Shown: in pieces, positions 21,691 to 31,156 of the stretch
Layout of the letters: each line of letters opens with the position of its first letter
Numbering within the stretch: the first letter of the stretch is position 1
DNA from: Adenophora triphylla var. japonica
Taxonomy: Eukaryota; Streptophyta; Magnoliopsida; Asterales; Campanulaceae
Reading direction: 5' to 3'
Assembly: GCA_022495995.1 (NCBI GenBank)
Contig: JAFEMH010001235.1
Span: 434,001-498,000, forward strand
DNA length: 64,000 bases
The notes under the pieces: generated by a model
The model's database searches: none
What the model was told of the DNA's origin: nothing
Seen by the model: the letters and a program-made list of their open reading frames with translations, nothing else
Translations under genes and position numbers: made by a program

Positions 21691-22000
21691 TGAACTTACT
21701 GAGTTCTCAGTTGTCAACTAAATTAATTCTAAGAACACAATCAACTCTGGCGACTACCAACTCCGGCAACCAAACTAAGAACTTAACTTATTATTAAGTT
21801 CTCAGTTGTCAACTAAATTACTAAAAATACGATCAACTCCGACGACCACCAACTCTGGCGGCCAAACAACTAAGAACTTAACTTATCAGTAAGTTCTCAG
21901 TTGTCAACTAAACTACTACTAAAAACACCATCAACTCCGACAACCAACTACTACGACGACCAAACAATTAAAAACTTTTTCATTTTTTATTTTATATTGA
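21691..22000. repeat. Hairpin satellite, right part
   Basis: The same unit as at 20100-20690 continues for about three copies (near 21700, 21785 and 21880) and then decays. Confidence 0.65.
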
Positions 22001-22730
22001 AATATTTATCAACAACGAACGAAAGTAGCACTACCTTCATCACAAAATAAATACAACAATGAAACTAATGCTACCTTCGTCCCAAAATAAATATCTAAAT
22101 AAACAACGAAAGTAATACTACCTACGTACCAAAATAAATATGTACTTTTATTATGTCATAAAATGAATGCTATTTTTTTTTCTAAATTATTTATTGCAAA
22201 ATTAATGTGTATTTAGTAGTATACTCCTCTAACGCAAATTTAATACTTAGTGACAAATGACACAAATTGACCTCATTACTAAACTACTCCTATCATAATA
22301 TAAATAAATAAAGATAATAATTATAATTAGAGACATGTCATATACGAATTTTTTTTCAAAATATAGATTTTTTAAAATTTATATACAAAAATAACATCCT
22401 AAAAATTATGCATCAAAGAATACTTTCTCGAAATAAATTAAGCAATTTTCGGACATGAATCCGAAAACGCCATTTTCTGACATTTGATAAAGGGGCGATC
22501 GCACCTAAAAAGGGGCGACCGCACCCAAATGAAAATAAGGAGCTTGGGTTGACTTTTGGTGAATTGTGTTTGGTTTGACTACAACGTGGGCCGAGACATG
22601 GCTTGGTGAATGGGGCTAGGCATTTGTTTTGTTTGGACTGTTGGTTTGGATTTGGTGTCCTCCTTCAACATTTGGAATCGTCCGCATCATAAATACATCC
22701 TCATCATAAATACGTCCTATTCTCTTTCAG
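22001..22730. other. AT-rich sequence with MITE remnants
   Basis: Repeated CTACCTTCGTCCCAAAATAAATA-type phrases at about 22030-22145 look like broken Stowaway ends. GGGGCGAYCGCACC occurs twice (22493 and 22513). No gene is seen. Confidence 0.4.
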
Positions 22731-22955
<225 letters not shown>

Positions 22956-22961
22956 AATAAT

Positions 22962-23460
22962 AAAATTATGTCATGTGCATTTAATGTGTGTGTCTATTTC
23001 ATGCCGACAATTATACAGATGAAGTTTTAATTGAAAGAAGAAAATAAAATAGGAATAGGGAAAGGAAAAGGGAAAGTTTTAATTGAAAAAAGAAAATAAA
23101 ATAAGAATAGGAAAAGGGAAAGGGAAAGGAAAATATTAAAACTTCATCTGTAATAGACACACACATTAATTGAATTGAAAGAAGAAAAAAGCAAAATCAT
23201 AGAATTCTACTCCCTCTACACCAAATTTAGTCACTTTTTTTTTTGTCTCAATATAAATGACATTTTAAAAAAAATCCATTAAAAAATTGTCTTTAAATAA
23301 TGTTTTTTTGCAAAATTAAAATTGCAAAAGTTGATAGTGAAAATGTTTATAATTTTTTCCTATTAAAAATTTAAATTTTCAAATAATCATTAAATTTAAA
23401 ATAGCAATTGATTTTGAGATGAAGGAAGTATTAGAAAGAAATCACATCCATAGTTTATAG
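22962..23460. repeat. Duplicated block, copy B (partner 19243-19880)
   Basis: Same order as copy A: MITE with inverted ends at 22985-23165 (TTAA on both sides), then the Stowaway-like MITE at 23208-23430. The purine core of the first MITE is shorter here and lacks the GGGATA run, so the G-rich tract expanded in copy A or contracted here. Confidence 0.8.
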
Positions 23461-23599
23461 TCTAGTAGTACAATAACAATAAGTGGTCCATCGATCACAT
23501 TAATTTGCCAAACAGCTCCTAAGAGAAATTCAAATAATGGCATTTATGTTTATGGATTTTGAATATATCTCATTTATGTCTTTTATTTTCGGCAAGCAT

Positions 23600-23810
23600 T
23601 TTTTGAAAGTCTGAATTCCATTTAGTTCGCTTTCGTCAGACTTTGCCCTGTGAATAGGGATGAGAAGGAGCAGCCTCCTGTGCAGGTCGAGGTAGTAGAA
23701 AAGAGTCGCGAAGTACCAATTCTGTGATAGGAATGAGAGATGTTGGCTAGAGCTTGAGGAAGTGAGTTAAGAAAGTCTGTCTGGAAGATGAATCTAGTCT
23801 TTTCGAGTGG
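23600..23810. other. Organelle-like (possibly mitochondrial) DNA segment, left half
   Basis: Base composition is balanced and lacks the AT runs of its neighbours, in a style that recalls plant mitochondrial intergenic DNA. It is interrupted by the hAT-like element and continues at 24278 directly after the target duplication. I cannot name a mitochondrial locus. Confidence 0.3.
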
Positions 23811-23910
23811 CAGGGTCGGACTATCACTAGGAACAATAGGTTCTTCGGCACCGGGCCTCAAATTTTAGAGGACCCCATTTTTCTGCAGGCCCCATTAGGT
23901 ATATATCTCA

Positions 23911-23959
<49 letters not shown>

Positions 23960-24269
23960 AAAAAAAAAAAAAAAAATTAACGCAATCACAGCGGCGGGCC
24001 AAAATTCAAGGGGGAAAATCAATCGACGCAAATTACCTCGGAAATTATGAGAATCCAGAATTGATTTAAGAGAGGCGATAGCAATGATAAATGAAATACC
24101 TCAATGTAATAAATTATTTTTGAATTTTATTGCTTAATTTTGTAAAACTTTAATCTTTTTATAAAAGCACTTATATATACATATTATATTTTTTGTATTA
24201 ATTTTTAAACATTAGGGACCCAATATTCACATCTCGCACAGGACCTCAATAATTATTGAGACAGGCCTA
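23811..24269. mobile_element. Non-autonomous hAT-like element
   Basis: The left end CAGGGTCGGACTA and the right end, read inward as TAGGCCTGTCTCA, are short imperfect inverted repeats. The flanks TCGAGTGG (23803-23810) and CCGAGTGG (24270-24277) form an 8-bp target duplication with one change, the hAT length. The inside is AT-rich with poly(A) and TA runs (23908-23980) and codes for nothing visible. Confidence 0.6.
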
Positions 24270-24277
24270 CCGAGTGG

Positions 24278-24440
24278 TCCTTGACTTTGATGGTTGGATA
24301 AGTTCAATCCTAGCATTGGATGACAGGCTATTCACCCGTTGGTGCTCTTGCTAGTGCTCTTAGTGAGTAAGAGAGGTGGGAATCAAGTAAATAAGTCAGA
24401 TCAAAACGGGCCTCAGGTTCTCCGCCGGGCTTCTAGGGTT
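24278..24440. other. Organelle-like DNA segment, right half
   Basis: Continues the balanced-composition sequence of 23600-23810 once the hAT-like element is ignored. It ends at about 24441, where sequence shared with 38453 and 40862 begins. Confidence 0.3.
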
Positions 24441-24684
24441 CGATATGCTGCCAAACTTAACAAAGAATGTGTTTATTTATACATTGTTTAATATCTGAAC
24501 TTTAAGACTATTTTCTTAATTAAAAAAGAGTGTGTCTTGTGAAAAATGCGTTTTTTTGGCATTAAGAAAAACGTGTTTTGTGTTTTTTCGTTAATGTCAG
24601 TGTCAGTTAAACAAAGTGTCAGTGTGACAAAGTGTCAGTGCACAGATGTAACAAAAGTGCGCTGAAAAGTGTCGGGCCTCAGCT

Positions 24685-24720
24685 TAACAAAGTGCCAGTG
24701 TATATACTGGCACTTTGTTA
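24685..24720. repeat. Perfect hairpin near the left end of TIR element 2
   Basis: TAACAAAGTGCCAGT and its exact reverse complement are separated by 6 bp. Copy 1 has a related hairpin at 18029-18067 (12-bp arms, 15-bp loop). Confidence 0.85.
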
Positions 24721-25039
24721 AACTGGCACTGACACTTTTTACACGGGCACTTTTATATACATGAACTGACACTCTTCACACTGACACTCTGTTACAATAA
24801 CACTGGCACTTTGTTACACTAACATTTTTTCTGGCTCTCAAAAACACAAGCACTGGCATTCAAAAACACATGAACTGGCATTCAAAAACACATGCACTGG
24901 CACTCAAAAACACATACACTGGCACTTAAAAACACTGATAATAATTTTTGCTAGCTCTCAAAATACAAACACTGACATTCATAAACACATGAACTGGCAC
25001 TTCAAAACACCCGCACTGGCATCTAATTACCCATCCCCT

Positions 25040-25490
25040 GCAACCATTCTTTCAATTTACCAAATTGAGTTTCTGAAGATCCCCGTTGTCCAAAATCGGA
25101 AACAGCTCACCTCCATTCTCCTCCCCCACCGTTTCTCGCCTCTCGGAATCCCTAAAAGATCAAAATCAATTATTCAAATGGGTTTCCGTAGTTTGGGTTT
25201 CAGATTTATTTATTGAGTTCAATATGGCTAGAAACTACGATTCCGACGGTGGGAGTAGCTCAGATTCTATTGGCCAGATTCCCAAGACCACAGTAATGTG
25301 TCGGGAAAAGATAGGAAGCGTCGCCGGCACGATTCTAGTGAAGAGGAAGGGCAAGTGATTAGAGAGAAGATTAGGAGTGACCGGGTCCAGCATGAGGGTT
25401 CCGGTGATGAAAAAGACGGGAAGAGGGATAGAGAATCGGATTGTTGTTTGCGTCGAGAGAGAGAGAGAGAGAGAGAGGAGTGAGAGAGAC
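25040..25490 (+). pseudogene. Captured 5' gene fragment with charged, RS/KR-rich coding start
   Basis: A non-repetitive, C-rich leader-like stretch (25040-25220) precedes an ATG at 25224 that opens MARNYDSDGGSSSDS. About 60 bp later the frame that continues the same style is KDRKRRRHDSSEEEG, which is one frame over, so a splice or an indel lies between. The charged composition resembles the N terminus of nuclear RNA-processing proteins, but I cannot name the parent gene. It ends in a GA repeat (25456-25480) next to the right terminus of the transposon. I read it as a promoter-leader-first-exon capture. Confidence 0.45.
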
Positions 25491-25605
25491 GTGTTCTAAA
25501 AAACACTTTTTTTGTAAGCTCACAAAAAACGCATTTTTTATAAGTTTTTGGATTTAAAAAAACTACACTTATTTTATAATTAAAAAAGAAGAATAAAATG
25601 TAATG

Positions 25606-25697
25606 CATACTCCCTCCTCCGTCCCATTTGAAAGTACACTAATAAAGAAATAAAGAAATGTTTGAAGGTTTCGGACTTTTGGGACAGAGGGAGCATC
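25606..25697. mobile_element. Short Stowaway-like MITE (about 90 bp)
   Basis: Ends TACTCCCTCCTCCGTCCC and GGGACAGAGGGAGCA. The same MITE, at the same place, is in the two copies at about 38591 and 41000, so it predates that duplication. Confidence 0.6.
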
Positions 25698-26215
25698 ACA
25701 TAATTGAAACTGGAACAGGAATTTCACAGCCTTCTAGACAACATTGAAGCAATCTCTTATTTTGTCTTTCATTTAATGCCTGTTGCTGGTGGGCAAAAGC
25801 CAGACGGGGACGGGGATAGAAAGTGCATTGCTACAAATTTCGGAACAAAAATTTCGCAGTACAAGAATATACAAAAAAGTATTTCGAAAACAAAATTACA
25901 GACAAAATTTTATGGTCAACCCTTGTCAAACTTTTTTCTGCCTTTTTAGCTATGATCAAGTGTTAACCCTTCGTCGAAATCAGTATCATGACAGAGAAAA
26001 AGATGCAACAATGCTCGAGTCAAAAACAATCCAATATGGATAAACAAGAATTTAAGAAGATTTTTTTTTTTTAAAAAAAAGAACAATTTCAAGTAATTGC
26101 AGGACTTAACCAAGACCAAGCTGATTTTCATTCTTTTTTTCCTGGTTATTCGCTTTTTTTTTCTCTTTATTATTTCGTATTGGTACGTATCTGCTGGCGT
26201 GAGTGAAATTCTTTG
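25698..26215. other. 3' flank of the DNAJ13-like gene
   Basis: No gene is seen. The first 55 bp are shared with the copies that end at 38732 and 41142. T-rich runs on the gene strand probably include the polyadenylation region. Confidence 0.4.
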
Positions 26216-28891
26216 TCAGATTCTGTGTGCTTCCTGCGGTATCAGCAATTCTTGAAAATCATCAACCTCCACCTGTTTGACAAGTCAACCAATCAAAACC
26301 TAAATTACCCGTTCCAAGAACCCTTTGTATATTAAGCTCTTTACAAGTAGATTATGTACCTCAAATCTGTTGCCAGCATAAGTATATCTCACGTTCAATT
26401 TCTTAGGTTCTCCTGGACACGGATCATAAAATCCCATAATGCCTGATTTCTTTACACCTTCGTGAAGCTGCACATAGTTGTAGCCTAATGTTATAAACAT
26501 GCCCTATAGATTTTTAAAAAAGCTCCCACATGGAGTGACATTTTCTTTCAAAACATATTGTTTTGACTTGGATACAAAAAAAAATAATCATAAAAAAAAA
26601 AAAAAAAAAAAAAAGAACCACACCATTATTATTAATTTACAAAATGAATTTATAAAGAGAAGAAAAAAAACAATTTTCTAGTCCTACAAGAGCTCTCACT
26701 ATCAGTGTTCTAAAAGACCCCGCCTAAGGGCGCCTAGGCCCCGCCTAGACGCTAGGCCCCTCTCCAACGCCTAGTTCTAAGGCCCGCCTAGGTCCCGACT
26801 AATCCCGACTAGCCCTCGCAGTGCGCTAAGCTCGGCTCCCGCCAGCCTATCCGCCTGGGGCTTAAACTCTTGCTCACTATAGGTGGGGTCCATGGAAGAT
26901 CCGGGACCACAAGCAAAATAAACTACATTAAGAAAACTTGTTTAAAAAATGTTTCACCAGACGAGCCCTATGAAAAAATAGTGGAAGTAATTAATTTTCA
27001 GATTCATACCAGTTGTTTTGAACTATAAACATTTTTAGACATTTATTAATAATAATTATGTAATCACATACTTGGAAATCTCATTGGATATAGAGAGAGG
27101 GTACGATACCTTAAGCTGGCCAGATTCGTTAACTAGAAAATTCAGAGGTACAGTGACATCAATGATGTTTGAGGTTGATTCATCTTTTTCCTCATCCAAC
27201 TTATCTCTGTAATTCTTCAACGCTTGAGGGCTTCCATAAATTGCTTCTACAATTACGAGTCCATCGGTTTCGGATTGTTTTGCTTTTTTCCTATTGGCCA
27301 CAGTTTGGAGCAACTGTTGAGCTTTCTGTGCTGCTGCCCTTGCTTCTTTTACCTAGATGAAGTGCAAAATCTTTATTCCAGTGTGTGTGTGTGTGTGTTT
27401 GGAGAGGGGGTTGGGGGTAGGAACTACTGTCTCCTACATTCTCAAATATTGAAAGGATCATAAGACATGTTTCAGAAACCAAACCGGGTAGTTGAAAAAC
27501 AACAGCATAACGGATAAATAAAAAAGAAAAGTCGGTAATATAGGGGCCTTGCAAGATTTTTTCTTGAAGTAGAGCACCCAAGTGCCTATTTCTTTGTAAT
27601 AATGATACTCCATCCGTCCCTAATTGAATGTCCAAATTTCATTTAGGAGACATTCTGATAATGTTCACTTTTTGTACAATTAAAAGACATAAATATTCTC
27701 GTTATCCACTTTCTAAACTTGAAAATGGACTTTCATTTAAGGACAGAGGGAGTAAGAGGTTAAAAAGTAGAAATGCATATATTTCTTCTCCAAAACGACC
27801 AACAAACTGCAGATTATACAAGTTCTCTTTCTTTCTGCCTTCTATTTTTTCCTGGGTGGTGGGGGTGAGGGGGCATTTAGGAGTGAAATAAAAATATAAT
27901 AAAAAGGACTCCGTAAGAATTTACAAAATAATAATCACCCAAAGAAATGACACCATAAAATACCTGAGCTTGTGTCTTTTCCTTGTTCTCTAGTGACTTC
28001 AGCTTTTCACGTCTAAGGTAGTAAGGTTTAAAAACAAACGTCTGCAGATGTCATAAGAATACAAAATTCATATACTGGTTAATCATAGGATAATAAAAAA
28101 TATTAAAATTTATAGTCAGAATAATTTTGACATTATTGATATAAAATACAGCTAAATAATATGAAATCAGGTAGACAAACGAATCACAAAAAGAGGGAGT
28201 AATACGAGTTTAATTGTGCTAATACCTTTAGTGCGAAGTAGAGTGACGTAGGGATAACGAATGCTCCTGTTGCAAATGCAAGGTCCAGATGCCTTGAAAG
28301 CAAAATCTGCATTTGAAAGCTCATGAGCAACATATGTCTATGCTTCCACCCCACCCCATCCCACCCCCCTCCACACGCCCAAAAAATAAAATTAAAAGAA
28401 AAGAAGGGAACGATGGGATAGAAAGAACAAAAATCAAACAAGGTGGAAAAAAGAATTTATGTCAAATTAATGCAGAGACTGCACTTACAGGAATAATCAA
28501 CTTTTGGCCTCCACGATGTAGTTCAAATCTCCAAGAAATCCCCTACAGTAATAATAAACCTCTTCAGTAAGATAATTTTTTTAAAAAATGAATATAATAT
28601 CCAGCAGAGAGACCAAATCCTAACCTGAACACAACCAGAATTTATTAATTTATCTTAAAATGAATGTCCATTTTTGTTCTTGATCAAGAGCAAATATGGA
28701 CATTCATTTTGAGACGGAGGTAGTAGGACATTTCCTGAGAAGCAAGAATAACTAGAGATAGAAAATGAAGGGTAATAAACGTAAATAATGATCAAATGAC
28801 AAGTACCTGAATTCCTATTGTATACAACATGCGCACGTTGCTGAAATTGGATATCCTTCTACCACCACCTACTTCAAGTTCAAGAGCATGG
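26216..28891 (-). CDS. DNAJ13: DNAJ13/OWL1-like J-domain co-chaperone (DNAJC11 type), seven C-terminal exons
   Basis: Seven exons on the minus strand, all with GT-AG borders: 28891-28807, 28542-28489, 28306-28226, 28041-27964, 27352-27110, 26467-26360 and 26272-26216 (stop TGA at 26216-26218). They join in phase to about 234 codons. Landmarks are [39 protein letters not shown] (a likely membrane segment), [46 protein letters not shown] and [10 protein letters not shown]. This is the DUF3395 C-terminal half of plant DNAJ13 (Arabidopsis ATJ13/OWL1, a very-low-fluence light response co-chaperone of about 540 residues). The J domain and middle are not in the window. The next exon upstream should lie right of 28891, but from there to 64000 I see only transposons and AT-rich DNA. 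Either the intron exceeds 35 kb or the gene is cut. Confidence 0.85.
26702..26890. repeat. C-rich repeat with CGCCTAGGCC-type motifs in a DNAJ13-like intron
   Basis: AGTGTTCTAAAAGACCCCGCC opens a 190-bp stretch with several CGCCTAG and CTAGGC motifs. I recognise the style from common plant MITEs but could not define ends or a target duplication. Confidence 0.4.
27606..27754. mobile_element. Stowaway-like MITE in a DNAJ13-like intron
   Basis: Ends TACTCCATCCGTCCCTAATT and AAGGACAGAGGGAGTA, about 149 bp, non-coding. Confidence 0.75.
28650..28725. mobile_element. Fold-back MITE remnant in a DNAJ13-like intron
   Basis: AAAATGAATGTCCATTTTTG and CAAATATGGACATTCATTTT pair around TTGATCAAG. The right end GAGACGGAGGTAGTA is Stowaway-like. 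About 75 bp. Confidence 0.6.
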
Positions 28892-29506
28892 CTGCAAAAA
28901 TGATTCAAAAAGTCAAAATTAAGGAGTCCTTATACGTTTCTTATGGAAGATCAAAAGAGACATAAATAGATATCATCATTATATATCTTATGGGAAACAT
29001 TTTACACTGAAATAAGTATGACCCACGTGAAGTCATATTAGCTCTAACCAAATGGCCAACCTCTGTAATTCAGTCAATAGAAGGATTGCACAGGGTTTAT
29101 TATTGTAAACTTAAAAAGGCCAATCCCGTTGCCCATACAACCACACTATAGTCAATGGGAAAGTATAATAAATTTTTAAACTTAATTTTGGCCTTCCGAA
29201 GAGTTTGATGTGTATTCAAATTATCCTCCAACAATAGTAACTGTGCGGGTATTCCAGTGGGCAAAATAAGGAAATTTGGGTAAGCCTTGAAATATTTATA
29301 AACTCCTCAAAGTATTAGTATTTGTGTTAGTGAACCAGTAAAGAAAATGCGAAAATGAGAATCATTTAGCAAAAATATACTCAAAAGAATCACAACAATT
29401 CTTATAAGGGTAGATGGTTTTAATTAACATTAACTTCATAAAAGCTTGATTGGCAGACAGAACTGCATCATATTGCAAATTTTTCTTCTCGCACAAGGGG
29501 AGAAAG
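28892..29506. other. AT-rich intron sequence upstream of the first visible DNAJ13-like exon
   Basis: No exon of the expected upstream coding region is recognisable on the minus strand. No repeat is evident. Confidence 0.4.
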
Positions 29507-29943
29507 TATTGGAAATGCATGTCAAAGCAACACAAATATCCCAGCTGCACATGAGGCGGGCGCCTCATTGTCCATCAGGCGGGCGCCTCACGTCCTCAGC
29601 AATGGTGCTTCAGCCACGGCATTCGAGGCAGACGCCTCAATCTCAACCATGCGGCAGCCTCACCTGGATCTCACCTTGACGTAACTTTCTGCCTGTGAGG
29701 CGCGCCCCTCACTCCCCTCATGCAGCTGCCTCACAGGTTCCAGCTGCTGATGTATTTCCTTCTTCTGATGTAATATTTTCTTTCCTTATTTCATTCTTTC
29801 CAAGTTCTTGAAGGATCCATAGAATCCTTGTATAGTCAGAATTATTTCTTTCATATTTACTTCCTCCTAACTTGTATATATACAACAATTCAATATCAAT
29901 AAAAGTAGCTTGTAAATTTCAAATCAAAGTTTTTCTTTCAACA
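29507..29943. repeat. Solo LTR (copia-like) with CG-rich palindromes
   Basis: GAAAG occurs at 29502-29506 and 29944-29948, a 5-bp target duplication around a 437-bp unit ending in CAACA. The start reads TATTGGAAATG, one base from the TGTTGGAAATG that opens the CoB LTR. It contains repeated GAGGCGGGCGCCTCA-type palindromes (29554-29720) and a TATA-like TGTATATATAC at about 29874. Solo LTRs arise by recombination between the two LTRs of an inserted element. Confidence 0.7.
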
Positions 29944-30011
29944 GAAAGTACCCCATATGTACGATGGTATTTCAGCTACTTTTAAGATGTCTCAAATTAG
30001 CAGAAGTGCTA

Positions 30012-30248
30012 TGAAAGTTTCGTGTAGCTAGGAAACTTAATCACACAACAGACAAAGGATGTGAGTACAGATGTGTCTCACAACTGTCCACACATCCACA
30101 GATAATGCAGTGGAATAAAGTAATTAAAAACAAATTAAATGCAATAATTCAAGAATTATTTACGCTTACTGATCAATGTGATCAGCAAACTAGGCTTACG
30201 CCCAAAAACTTTTCACTATAAAAACTTGTGTTCCTTACAAAAAGAAAT
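30012..30248 (-). repeat. CoA LTR 1, left part
   Basis: Starts TGAAAGTTTCGTGTAGC like the other CoA LTRs and is cut at 30248 by CoB. It continues at 36561. Confidence 0.9.
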
Positions 30249-31118
30249 TGTTGGAAATGGGTAACGAAAAGTTAAGTTTGACTTAACGTAGACCTAGATT
30301 TCTAACGGAAGTTCGTTATGTGTTAACGGAACTAGTTACAAAATGTATTCTACATTTGTTGTAGATTATTAAACTCATTTAATGTCTCAAAACCATTTAG
30401 GGTGAATGAGAATTAATGACAATGGTCTTTTGTAACTTAACGAGAGTTAATTAAAAGGTGTTTAGTTTTGTTTGATGTGCTCGGCCGAGCAGAGTCCTTG
30501 ACTCGGCCGAGCAGAGCACAGAAATAGGCCAAAAGTCTCTGGACTAGCTTGCTCGGGCGAGGCACAAGTATGCTCGGCCGAGCAGTATGATTTGCACGGC
30601 CGTGCAAGTCTGCGGATTCGGCCGTGCGGCTGGGTGCTCGGCCGAGCGAGTTCCTTGACTCGGCCGAGCGCATCCCGAACGGCACTATTTCAAACGAGAA
30701 AAGTTGTGTCTCTTCGTGGGAAAAGACACAAAACCCTTGACTCTCTATTTATACATTTCCCTCCGAATTTCAATTGATATATACTGCACTTCTACCCTTC
30801 CTACCCTCTAGTAAGATAGATTATCATACCCAAATCATTGCATATTGTTGCATTCAATCCGTTCAAGTCCAAAGTTTCAAAACATTGTGTTGTTCGTAGA
30901 TTAGTTATATTGGAGTGCTCCTTATAACTAATAAAAAGTCGTTTTATCTTACGAGAGATTTGTCATTCAACCGTAAGCACCTGTGCAGGACAAATAACTC
31001 TTACGGAGATTGTATCAAATACAAGACTCGACTTGATTTCTTTTATTCTTTCAATCTCCGTTACTTTTCTCGTCAGTTTTTCTGTAAAGTCTTAAAGAAG
31101 CCATACAAAAGTCCAACA
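30249..31118 (+). repeat. CoB left LTR
   Basis: 870 bp. The upstream part (30478-30670) holds about seven CG-rich palindromes built on CTCGGCCGAG or CACGGCCGTG. A TATA-like TATTTATA lies at 30746-30753, so RNA would start near 30780. The segment AAATAACTCTTACG at 30992-31005 is the exact complement of the bases just beyond the LTR. CCGTAAG (30971) and CTTACGG (31000) can also form a local hairpin. Confidence 0.9.
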
Positions 31119-31120
31119 AT

Positions 31121-31134
31121 CGTAAGAGTTATTT
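31121..31134 (+). other. Candidate self-complementary primer site of CoB
   Basis: The sequence two bases past the LTR is CGTAAGAGTTATTT. It has no TGG start, as a tRNA 3'-end site would, and differs from the TGGTATCAGAGC usual in copia elements (present in CoA). It is the exact reverse complement of AAATAACTCTTACG at 30992-31005, and the same 14-mer is in the right LTR (36434-36447). This fits priming by the element RNA itself, as in fission yeast Tf1. The primer segment here is internal to the presumed transcript, so cleavage after it would be needed. Confidence 0.5.
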
Positions 31135-31156
31135 ACGCTTCTTCAAGATCATCAAG

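Larger units (their letters stand above)
24528..25551. mobile_element. TIR DNA transposon with captured gene piece (Pack-MULE-like, copy 2)
   Basis: Inverted ends: AAAAATGCGTTTTTTTGGC on the left and, inverted, AAAAAATGCGTTTTTTGTG on the right. The insertion point is fixed by two empty sites in the window (about 38524 and 40933), where the flanks run on unbroken. Comparison shows a 9-10 bp target duplication, ATTAAAAAA (24519-24527) and ATTTAAAAAA (25552-25561), the Mutator length. It shares the hairpin and the short repeat field with copy 1 but carries a different gene piece. No transposase is present. Confidence 0.7.

Noticed and set aside
23459..23475. TCTAGTAGTA as right end of the CACTA element
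   Set aside because: It lacks the final TG of TAGTAGTG, has no subterminal ACCGACGG motifs beside it, and lies beyond the resumed satellite and a duplicated block.
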